Source: JBEBGV01 sp040081265 (GTDB taxonomy: Bacteria > Acidobacteriota > Vicinamibacteria > Vicinamibacterales > UBA2999). From it: a stretch of 5,486 nt of DNA. The translations under genes were made by a program, and so were the position numbers. The stretch spans positions 1 to 5,486 of the forward strand of contig JBEBGV010000145.1 of NCBI GenBank assembly GCA_040081265.1, written 5' to 3'. Positions 1 through 5,486 of the stretch are shown here, one piece after another; the first letter of the stretch is position 1; each line of letters begins with the position of its first letter. The notes beneath the pieces were generated by a model. That model saw nothing but the letters and a program-made list of their open reading frames with translations, was not told the origin of the DNA and did not search any database.

Positions 1-2585
1 ATGCCGGCGGCGTCAAAGCGCTGGTGATGGAACTGGTGGAGGGCGAGGACCTGTCGCAGGTGATCGCTCGTAGGGCGGGTCCGTCAGGACCCGCCGGGCT
101 CCCTCTCGACGAAGCGCTCCCGATCGCGAAGCAGATTGCCGAGGCGCTTGAGGCGGCACACGAGCAAGGGATTATTCACCGCGATCTGAAGCCCGCGAAC
201 ATCAAGGTGCGACCCGACGGCACGGTGAAGGTGCTCGACTTCGGGTTGGCGAAAGCGATGGACGCACACGAAGTAGGGCGGGGCTTTAGCCCCGCCGGAC
301 ACGCCGGGTCTAAAGACCCGGCCTACGTACCTCCCTCGCAGGCGCCGACCATCACGTCGCCTGCGCTTCTCACCGGCGCCGGCATGATCCTCGGCACCGC
401 GGCATACATGAGCCCGGAACAGGCGCGGGGCAAGGCCGTCGACAAGCGCGCGGATATCTGGGCGTTTGGCGCCGTGTTGTTCGAGATGCTCACGGGCATG
501 CGCGCGTTCGAGGGCGAAGACATCGCCGAGACGCTCGGTGCCGTGATTCACAAGGAGCCACTGTGGTCACGTCTGCCAACCGCGACATCCTCGGCGATCC
601 GGACTGTGCTGCAACGTTGTCTGCAGAAGGACCCGAGGCAGCGCCTGCGAGACATCGGTGACGTACGCCTGGCCCTCGACGGTGCGTTCGAAAAGGCAGT
701 CGAGGCTGCCGGTTTCCAGCAACCAGACCCGGCATATGTGCGGCAACAGACCGACGCCGCTATGGCCGTCGTACGGCGAACCGCTGGTCGGCGCGCGGCA
801 CTCGGCAGCGCAGCGGCACTGATTGTGGGACTCGTTGCGGGCGCGACAGTGTGGTCTGTTGTGCGTCCCGCGCCAGCAGCGCTCCCCGAGACTCGTCTCG
901 AGATCGCCACGCCAGGAACCGACAGGCCCACCGACTTTGCGCTCTCGCCGGACGGGCGGCGGATCGTCTTCGCTGCATCGGCCGACGACGGTACCTCCCG
1001 TTTGTGGCTACGGTCACTGGCGACGACAACCGCGCAGCCACTGGCGGGCACTGAGGGTGCGACGTGTCCGTTCTGGTCACCTGATGGCGGTTCTATCGGT
1101 TTCTTCGCAGGGCAGGCGCTGAAGCGGATCGACCTCGGCGGTGGCGCGCCGCAGACGCTGGCACCAGTCGCCGCCGCTGGCACAGGTGGGTCGTGGGGTA
1201 CGGACGGCGTCATCGTGTTTGCGCCGAGCGTCCAAAGCCCCTTGATGCGCGTTCCGGCCTCCGGGGGGGTAGCGTCGTCGGTGACGACGCTCGGGCCGCA
1301 GCAGCAGGGCCACACCGCGCCGTCCTTTCTGCCCGACGGCCGCCGGTTCCTGTTCTTCGTGCTCGGTTTGGCGGACACGGCCGGGGTCTATCTCGGCGCG
1401 CTCGACGGGAGCGCCCCGATCCGACTGGCCGCCGCCGACGGTGCTGGGGTCTACCTGTCGTTTGGGCCTGGAGGCACCGAAGCGCGTCGCGAAGGCGGCT
1501 GGCTGCTGATGGTGCGGGCGGGCACGCTCGTCGGTCAGCGGTTGGATGTCCCTGCGGCCGCCCTCATCGGCGAGCCGGTGACGCTGGCCGACGGGGTCGT
1601 GACAGATGGTGTTTCGGGTCGGAGCAGCGTCTCGGTCGCGCGGACAGGCGTGGTCGCCTACCGGACGGCCGGGGGCAGCCAGCGGCAACTCACCTGGGTG
1701 GATCGATCGGGCAAGACCGGGGGCACGGTCGGCGACCCGGATGGGACGTTATCCAATCCTCGTGTGTCCCCCGACGGTCGTCGCGTGGCGGTGGAGCGCA
1801 CGGTGCAGGGCAACCGGGACATCTGGCTGCTGGACAGCGGCCGCACCAGCCGATTTACCTTCGATGCGACTATCGACGTCCGTCCCGTCTGGTCGCCCGG
1901 GGGCACTTCTCTCGTGTTCCGATCAAATCCGGTGGGGCCAAGTGATCTCTACCGAAAGCTCTCGAGCGGAGCGGGCATGGTGGAGCGGCTCGTGGCCTCC
2001 GACCAGGGGAAGAATGCCTACAGCTGGTCGTCGGACGGCCGCTTCCTGCTGTATCACAGCCAAGACCCTCAGACGGACACCGACATCTGGGTCGTGCCGA
2101 TGGTGGGCGCTCACACGCCGTCGGTGTTCCTGAAGACCCCGTTTCGTGAGGCCTATGGTGCGTTCTCGACGGACGGCCGGTGGGTGGCCTACCAGTCGAA
2201 CGAATCGGGGCGGAGCGAGATCTACGTGCGGCCGTTCATTCCGCCCGGGACGGCGGACGCGACGGCGACGGATGGAGGCCAGTGGCAGGTGTCCACGGCA
2301 GGCGGCATCCATCCGCAGTGGCGGCCCGACGGCAAGGAGCTGTATTACCTGGATCCCGCCGGGACGATGATGGCGGCGCCGATCAGTGTCACCGGTGCCA
2401 CGCTCGCACCAGGCGCGCCGGTGGTGCTCTTTCCCACGCATGTCGTCGGTGGCGGACTGGACGCGCAGCAGGGGCGGGAGTACGACGTTGCCTCCGACGG
2501 GCGCTTTCTGATCAACACGGCACTCACCGGCGCCGCCGCGCCGATTGCGCTGATTCAGAACTGGAATCCTGAGGCAGCGAAGTAG
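1..2585 (+). CDS. Transmembrane serine/threonine protein kinase with C-terminal TolB/PD40 beta-propeller (5' partial, gene 1)
   Basis: The frame is open from base 3 and ends with TAG at 2583-2585; the GTG at 24 is internal. Alignment to gene 2 puts the true start about 238 nt upstream of the window, giving a protein of ~940 aa. The visible part lacks the P-loop and VAIK lysine but has the hinge (MELVEG), the catalytic loop HRDLKPAN (Asp at 183-185), DFG (237-245) and SPE (411-419), so it should be an active RD-type Ser/Thr kinase if the N-lobe is intact. A basic juxtamembrane stretch (RRTAGRR) precedes one hydrophobic helix (~795-863). Beyond it is a ~570-residue region with repeated SPDG-like blades: ALSPDG, WSPDG, FLPDG, VSPDG, WSPGG, WSSDG, FSTDG, WRPDG and ASDG. 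This predicts a cytoplasmic kinase and an extracytoplasmic propeller that may sense a ligand or bind protein; the ligand is unknown. REP-like palindromes encode parts of the alphaD-alphaE loop and activation segment. The gene is followed after 2 nt by gene 2. Confidence 0.93.
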   Translation, partial: AGGVKALVMELVEGEDLSQVIARRAGPSGPAGLPLDEALPIAKQIAEALEAAHEQGIIHRDLKPANIKVRPDGTVKVLDFGLAKAMDAHEVGRGFSPAGHAGSKDPAYVPPSQAPTITSPALLTGAGMILGTAAYMSPEQARGKAVDKRADIWAFGAVLFEMLTGMRAFEGEDIAETLGAVIHKEPLWSRLPTATSSAIRTVLQRCLQKDPRQRLRDIGDVRLALDGAFEKAVEAAGFQQPDPAYVRQQTDAAMAVVRRTAGRRAALGSAAALIVGLVAGATVWSVVRPAPAALPETRLEIATPGTDRPTDFALSPDGRRIVFAASADDGTSRLWLRSLATTTAQPLAGTEGATCPFWSPDGGSIGFFAGQALKRIDLGGGAPQTLAPVAAAGTGGSWGTDGVIVFAPSVQSPLMRVPASGGVASSVTTLGPQQQGHTAPSFLPDGRRFLFFVLGLADTAGVYLGALDGSAPIRLAAADGAGVYLSFGPGGTEARREGGWLLMVRAGTLVGQRLDVPAAALIGEPVTLADGVVTDGVSGRSSVSVARTGVVAYRTAGGSQRQLTWVDRSGKTGGTVGDPDGTLSNPRVSPDGRRVAVERTVQGNRDIWLLDSGRTSRFTFDATIDVRPVWSPGGTSLVFRSNPVGPSDLYRKLSSGAGMVERLVASDQGKNAYSWSSDGRFLLYHSQDPQTDTDIWVVPMVGAHTPSVFLKTPFREAYGAFSTDGRWVAYQSNESGRSEIYVRPFIPPGTADATATDGGQWQVSTAGGIHPQWRPDGKELYYLDPAGTMMAAPISVTGATLAPGAPVVLFPTHVVGGGLDAQQGREYDVASDGRFLINTALTGAAAPIALIQNWNPEAAK
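70..95 (+). repeat. REP-like palindrome A, copy 1 (in-frame, alphaD-alphaE loop of gene 1)
   Basis: GTAG (70-73) is followed by a perfect 9-bp stem, GGCGGGTCC (74-82) with GGACCCGCC (87-95), around the loop GTCA. A GTAG/GTRG tetranucleotide at the foot of a GC-rich hairpin is the known signature of REP elements mobilised or maintained by RAYT transposases; assigning this one to that class is inference. It is translated as part of ARRAGPSGPAGLP, a Gly/Pro-rich stretch between the hinge/alphaD and the alphaE helix. Related kinases, as I recall them, have a shorter loop here. Confidence 0.7.
273..326. repeat. Paired REP-like palindrome B, copy 1 (18 in-frame codons in the activation segment of gene 1)
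   Basis: This is a 54-bp element of two hairpins in inverted orientation. It begins with GTAG (273-276) and a stem GGCGGGGC (277-284) / GCCCCGCC (289-296) with loop TTTA. A 6-nt spacer follows, then a stem GCCGGGTC (303-310) / GACCCGGC (315-322) with loop TAAA, and CTAC (323-326). The GTAG and CTAC ends can pair, so the whole unit is a nested palindrome resembling a BIME-type REP/inverted-REP pair. Element boundaries coincide with codon boundaries and it is read as VGRGFSPAGHAGSKDPAY, between DFG and the SPE motif. Confidence 0.8.
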
Positions 2586-2587
2586 CG

Positions 2588-5302
2588 ATGGCGCTGACAC
2601 CCGGTACGCGCCTCGGTCCGTACGAAGTGCTCACGCAGATCGGCGTAGGTGGCATGGGGGAGGTGTATCGCGCCACCGACACGAATCTGAAGCGGCAAGT
2701 GGCCATCAAGGTGCTGCCCGCGTCGGTGGCGGGCGACGCGGACCGTCTGGCGCGCTTCCAGCGCGAGGCGGAAGTGCTGGCCGCGCTGAACCATCCGAAC
2801 ATCGCGGCCATTCACGGTCTCGAAGATGCCGGCGGCGTCAAAGCGCTGGTGATGGAACTGGTGGAGGGCGAGGACCTGTCGCAGGTGATCGCTCGTAGGG
2901 CGGGTCCGTCAGGACCCGCCGGGCTCCCTCTCGACGAAGCGCTCCCGATCGCGAAGCAGATTGCCGAGGCGCTCGAAGCGGCGCACGAACAGGGCATCAT
3001 CCACCGCGATCTCAAGCCGGCCAACATCAAAGTCCGTCCCGACGGCACGGTGAAGGTGCTGGACTTCGGGCTGGCGAAAGCGATGGAGAACGTAGGGCGG
3101 GACTTTAGTCCCGCCGGACACGCCGGGTCTAAAGACCCGGCCTACGTACCTCCCTCACAAGCCCCCACGATCACGACTCCCGCGATGATGACGGGCGCCG
3201 GGATGATTCTCGGCACCGCGGCATACATGAGCCCGGAACAGGCGCGGGGCAAGGCCGTCGACAAGCGCGCGGATATCTGGGCGTTCGGCGCCGTGCTGTT
3301 CGAAATGCTGACGGGCGCCCGCACGTTCGAGGGCGAAGACATCGCCGAGACGCTCGGTGCCGTGATTCACAAGGAGCCACTGTGGTCACGTCTGCCAACC
3401 GCGACACCCTCGGCGATCCGGACTGTGCTGCGACGTTGTCTGCAGAAGGACCCGAGGCAGCGCCTGCGAGACATCGGTGACGTGCGTCTGGCGCTCGATG
3501 GCGCATTCGACGCAGTGTCCCTCCAAGGGACCAATGCTGCTGGAGCCACGTCGGGCGGACGGCGCGTCTGGATGGTGGCATGTGGAGTTGCCGTTCTGGG
3601 ACTTCTGGCGCTCAGCGTTCCGGTGGTGCGCCATCTGCGTGAGGTCCCACCCCTCGCGGCTGCAGAAATGCGTCTCGACATTACGGTGCCCCCGGCACCC
3701 ACAGCAGACCCTGCGTCGGTCGCCTTGTCGCCGGACGGCCACACGGTGGTGTTTGCTGCTGAATTCGAGGGGCGTCAGCAGTTGTGGGTGCGAGTGCTGG
3801 ATGCGGCCTCAGCGAGACCGCTCGCTGGAACCGAGGGCTCCCTGCAGTTTCCGTTCTGGTCACCTGACAGCCGCTCGGTGGGCTTCTTTGCAAATGGCAA
3901 GCTGAAGCGGCTCGACCTCGAGCGGGGAATCGTGGAGAGCCTTGCCGATGCGACGAACGGCCGCGGCGGCGCCTGGAATGCTGACGGCACGATCTTATTC
4001 GCTCCAACAAGCTCCGGCGCGCTGTTCACCGTCGCCGCCGCGGGTGGCCAGCCAATGGCCGTCACGAGGCTTCAGAAGCCCCAGCAGACCGACCATCGGT
4101 TTCCTCAATTTCTGCCAGACGGCCGACACTTTCTCTTCTACGCCCGCGGCACTCCCGAGGGGAGGGGCGTGTATGTTGGCGAGCTGGGCCATGCCGAAGC
4201 GCGTCGTCTGCTGGACGTTGATGCTGCCGCGGTCTACGTGTCCTCTGGTCATCTCATGTTTGTCAGAGACGGAGCGCTGTTCGCGCAGCGCTTCAGTCCT
4301 GAGCAGATGACGCTGGCCGGGGAACCATACATTGTTGTGGATCGGGTCGCGATCAATGAAGGGGTGAGCCTTGCGGCGCTGTCGGCCTCCACAGCAGGGT
4401 CATTCGTCTACCGCTCGGGCCGGCGTCGGTCGCAGTTTGTCTGGGTCGATCGGTCCGGTAACGTGGTCCGCGCAGCAGGGGAGCCAGACGATGTCCTCGC
4501 GCTGAATCCTTCATTGTCCTTCGATGGGCGCCGCCTCGCCCTGCAGCGAAACGTGAACGGCAACTGGGACATCTGGCTTCTCGACATGGAACTCGGCGTG
4601 CTCAACCGACTCACGTCCAACCCCGGTACGGACACCAGGCCCGCGTGGTCTGCTGATGGCACCCACGTGGTGTATTCATCCAGCCGGGACGGAGTCATCG
4701 GACTGTATCAGCAGGTGCCTGCCGCATCAGAACGCGCTGAGCTACTGCTCGCGAACGCCAGCAGCCCAGATTTTTCTCGGGACGGACAATTTGTTTTGTT
4801 CTCACGAAACGCCGGCAGCGACCTATGGGGCGCCCCGCTCACGCGCGATCGGACGCCGTTCCCTGTCGCGCAGACGCCATTTCAGGAGCGCAACGGGCAG
4901 CTGTCGCCGGACGGAACGTGGATCGCCTACGAGTCTGATGAGTCTGGCCGGTCGGAGGTCTATGTGCGCCCATTTCGGGGGCCTGGCGGGGCGCGACAGA
5001 TCACGGCCGGCGGCGGTGGCCAGGTGAGATGGGGGCGAGACGGCCGCGAACTGTTCTACCTCGCGCCCGATGGCAGGCTCATGGCGGTGTCTTTTCAGGT
5101 GGCTGGCGATGGCCGGGGGACCGAGGTGGGTGTCGCGGTGCCGCTCTTCAGTGCGCGCATCGGGAGCGCCCAGCAAGGACCTAACGGCGCACAGTACGTC
5201 GTATCGCCAGATGGCCAGCGGTTTCTCCTCAACACCGTAATCGAGGATCCGAGTTCCGCGCCCATCACGGTGGTGCTCAATTGGAAGGGCGCAGGGCGGT
5301 GA
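2588..5302 (+). CDS. Transmembrane serine/threonine protein kinase with C-terminal TolB/PD40 beta-propeller (complete, gene 2)
   Basis: This is a complete 904-aa bifunctional receptor-like kinase. The Hanks-type kinase domain spans about residues 12-300: glycine loop GVGGMGEVY (19-27), VAIK lysine K41, alphaC glutamate probably E60, catalytic HRDLKPAN (139-146, D141), DFG (159-161), SPE (215-217) and the DIWAFG alphaF motif (229-234). All key catalytic residues are present. After a Gly/Ala linker and an Arg pair (325-326), one transmembrane helix covers ~327-347. Residues ~360-900 form a PD40/TolB-like propeller, with blades marked by LSPDG (380), WSPD (424), WNADG (463), FLPDG (508), LSFDG (643), WSADG (687), FSRDG (729), LSPDG (772), WGRDG (815) and VSPDG (872). 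The ATG at 2588 is chosen because LTPGTRLG follows immediately, as in gene 3, and it lies 2 nt after the gene 1 stop. The only purine-rich site, GAGG at 2571-2574, is rather far away, so translational coupling is plausible. Ligand and phosphorylation targets cannot be read from the sequence. The activation segment is lengthened by an 18-codon palindromic insert (residues 169-186). Confidence 0.96.
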   Translation: MALTPGTRLGPYEVLTQIGVGGMGEVYRATDTNLKRQVAIKVLPASVAGDADRLARFQREAEVLAALNHPNIAAIHGLEDAGGVKALVMELVEGEDLSQVIARRAGPSGPAGLPLDEALPIAKQIAEALEAAHEQGIIHRDLKPANIKVRPDGTVKVLDFGLAKAMENVGRDFSPAGHAGSKDPAYVPPSQAPTITTPAMMTGAGMILGTAAYMSPEQARGKAVDKRADIWAFGAVLFEMLTGARTFEGEDIAETLGAVIHKEPLWSRLPTATPSAIRTVLRRCLQKDPRQRLRDIGDVRLALDGAFDAVSLQGTNAAGATSGGRRVWMVACGVAVLGLLALSVPVVRHLREVPPLAAAEMRLDITVPPAPTADPASVALSPDGHTVVFAAEFEGRQQLWVRVLDAASARPLAGTEGSLQFPFWSPDSRSVGFFANGKLKRLDLERGIVESLADATNGRGGAWNADGTILFAPTSSGALFTVAAAGGQPMAVTRLQKPQQTDHRFPQFLPDGRHFLFYARGTPEGRGVYVGELGHAEARRLLDVDAAAVYVSSGHLMFVRDGALFAQRFSPEQMTLAGEPYIVVDRVAINEGVSLAALSASTAGSFVYRSGRRRSQFVWVDRSGNVVRAAGEPDDVLALNPSLSFDGRRLALQRNVNGNWDIWLLDMELGVLNRLTSNPGTDTRPAWSADGTHVVYSSSRDGVIGLYQQVPAASERAELLLANASSPDFSRDGQFVLFSRNAGSDLWGAPLTRDRTPFPVAQTPFQERNGQLSPDGTWIAYESDESGRSEVYVRPFRGPGGARQITAGGGGQVRWGRDGRELFYLAPDGRLMAVSFQVAGDGRGTEVGVAVPLFSARIGSAQQGPNGAQYVVSPDGQRFLLNTVIEDPSSAPITVVLNWKGAGR
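2895..2920 (+). repeat. REP-like palindrome A, copy 2 (gene 2)
   Basis: It is identical to the element at 70-95: GTAG head (2895-2898), 9-bp stem (2899-2907 with 2912-2920), GTCA loop. It encodes residues 103-111 of gene 2, in the loop after alphaD. It lies within a 148-bp tract that is identical between the two genes, so it was copied together with its flanks rather than inserted independently. Confidence 0.7.
3092..3145. repeat. Paired REP-like palindrome B, copy 2 (18 in-frame codons in the activation segment of gene 2)
   Basis: It has the same 54-bp layout as 273-326: GTAG (3092-3095), stem GGCGGGAC (3096-3103) / GTCCCGCC (3108-3115), spacer, second stem 3122-3129 / 3134-3141, CTAC (3142-3145). 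The only differences from copy 1 are at 3102 (G to A) and 3109 (C to T). They pair with each other in the stem, so the hairpin is kept. The outer stem is longer here because ACGTAG (3090-3095) pairs with CTACGT (3142-3147). It encodes residues 169-186. Confidence 0.8.
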
Positions 5303-5309
5303 CAGCTGT

Positions 5310-5486
5310 ATGACATTGCCACAGCTGGCCCTCACTCCCGGTACGCGCCTCGGCTCGTATGAAGTGCAGGCGCAGATCGGCGTGGGCGGGATGGGGGAGG
5401 TGTATCGCGCGACGGACACGAAGCTGAAGCGGCAGGTCGCGATCAAGGTGCTGCCCGCGTCGGTCGCCGGGGATGCGGACCGTCTG
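5310..5486 (+). CDS. Serine/threonine protein kinase, N-terminal part (3' partial, gene 3)
   Basis: The first 59 codons of a third paralogue are visible, starting at ATG 5310, 7 nt after the gene 2 stop, and open to the window edge. The peptide contains LTPGTRLGSYEV, the glycine-rich ATP-binding loop GVGGMGEVY (residues 24-32) and the VAIK lysine (K46), which make it the N-lobe of the same kinase family. Compared with gene 2 it has a five-residue N-terminal extension: the codon aligned with gene 2's ATG is CTG (5325-5327), so the upstream ATG is the best start. A weak AGGG at 5293-5296 lies 13 nt before the start. It aligns closely with gene 2 residues 3-54, with many differences at third codon positions. 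A transmembrane helix and propeller are expected by analogy but lie outside the window. Confidence 0.9.
   Translation, partial: MTLPQLALTPGTRLGSYEVQAQIGVGGMGEVYRATDTKLKRQVAIKVLPASVAGDADRL

Larger units (their letters stand above)
1..691 (+). repeat. Long direct repeat, copy 1: kinase-coding segment shared with 2826-3510
   Basis: This segment aligns over its full length with 2826-3510, with one 6-nt length difference just before palindrome B. Identity is perfect over 1-148, 390-466 and 505-587. It is much lower at synonymous sites in 149-260 and 336-389. Similarity falls sharply after the codons for LALDGAF, exactly where the kinase domain ends and the juxtamembrane linker begins. The copy continues to the left, outside the window. 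Confidence 0.9.
2826..3510 (+). repeat. Long direct repeat, copy 2: kinase-coding segment shared with 1-691
   Basis: This is the second copy of the kinase-coding repeat, offset by 2825 nt before palindrome B and by 2819 nt after it. The protein sequence is almost unchanged between copies. Amino-acid differences sit mainly just upstream of palindrome B, in it (one Gly/Asp), after it (SPALL versus TPAMM) and in the TGMRAF/TGARTF stretch. Confidence 0.9.

Noticed and set aside
24..26. GTG at 24 as the start of gene 1
   Set aside because: The same frame is open upstream to base 3 and matches the DAGGVKALVMEL stretch of gene 2, so this is an internal valine; the real start lies outside the window.
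273..326. Hairpins as intrinsic transcription terminators or attenuators
   Set aside because: They lie in the middle of an open, conserved coding sequence and have no following T-tract; the segments after the stems are GC-rich coding DNA.
548..1378. Long antisense open reading frame of 276 codons
   Set aside because: It lies fully inside gene 1, is rich in Arg/Ser/Ala/Pro as expected of a GC-rich shadow frame, and shows no recognisable domain. The + strand frame has clear kinase and propeller motifs.
1923..2600. Antisense open frame of 225 codons spanning the gene 1/gene 2 junction, and a similar one at 4823-5446
   Set aside because: They are antisense shadows of propeller coding sequence with Arg/His/Pro-rich translations and no motif. 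The recurrence of such frames at equivalent places reflects the paralogy of the + strand genes.
1..3510. CRISPR array or insertion-sequence reading of the repeats
   Set aside because: There are only two copies each, no regular spacers, no terminal inverted repeats bounding a transposase gene, and no transposase in the window.
5302..5327. Direct repeat ACAGCTG flanking the gene 3 start (5302-5308 and 5321-5327)
   Set aside because: It is a seven-base match in GC-rich DNA containing a self-complementary CAGCTG; it is likely chance, with no equivalent at the gene 1/gene 2 junction to support an operator.

Overview
The window is a GC-rich, entirely coding stretch on the + strand. It holds three head-to-tail paralogous genes for membrane-anchored serine/threonine protein kinases fused to an extracytoplasmic TolB/PD40-type beta-propeller. 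The first gene enters from the left edge (its first ~80 codons are outside), the second is complete (2588-5302, 904 aa), and the third begins at 5310 and runs off the right edge. The gaps are 2 nt and 7 nt, with no terminator or promoter-like sequence between genes, so this looks like one transcription unit or part of a longer array. The architecture (Hanks-type kinase, one transmembrane helix, ~10 'SPDG' propeller blades), the wording of the conserved blocks (HEQGIIHRDLKPANI, GTAAYMSPEQARGK, VRPF) and the high GC content resemble the greatly expanded kinase families of Acidobacteriota, perhaps Vicinamibacteria. That taxonomic placement is inference from memory of the family.

Layout: 1-2585, kinase-propeller gene 1 (5' partial); 2588-5302, kinase-propeller gene 2; 5310-5486, kinase gene 3 (3' partial, N-lobe only). 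Genes 1 and 2 share a near-identical kinase-coding segment (1-691 versus 2826-3510), while the juxtamembrane, transmembrane and propeller parts are strongly diverged. The expected picture is a shared cytoplasmic output domain joined to different extracytoplasmic sensing or scaffold domains.

The most unusual content is small and lies inside the kinase coding sequence. Both kinase copies carry two kinds of GTAG-headed palindrome resembling REP elements (the RAYT-transposase-associated class). Element A is a single hairpin in the alphaD-alphaE loop. Element B is a 54-bp inverted pair of hairpins that supplies exactly 18 in-frame codons to the activation segment between DFG and SPE. REP elements are normally extragenic. 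Between the two copies of element B the only two substitutions are complementary and preserve the hairpin stem, although one of them changes an amino acid. The kinase segment is also a mosaic: tracts of 148, 77 and 83 bp with perfect identity alternate with a tract holding 16 synonymous and no amino-acid differences, a pattern suggesting gene conversion between array members.
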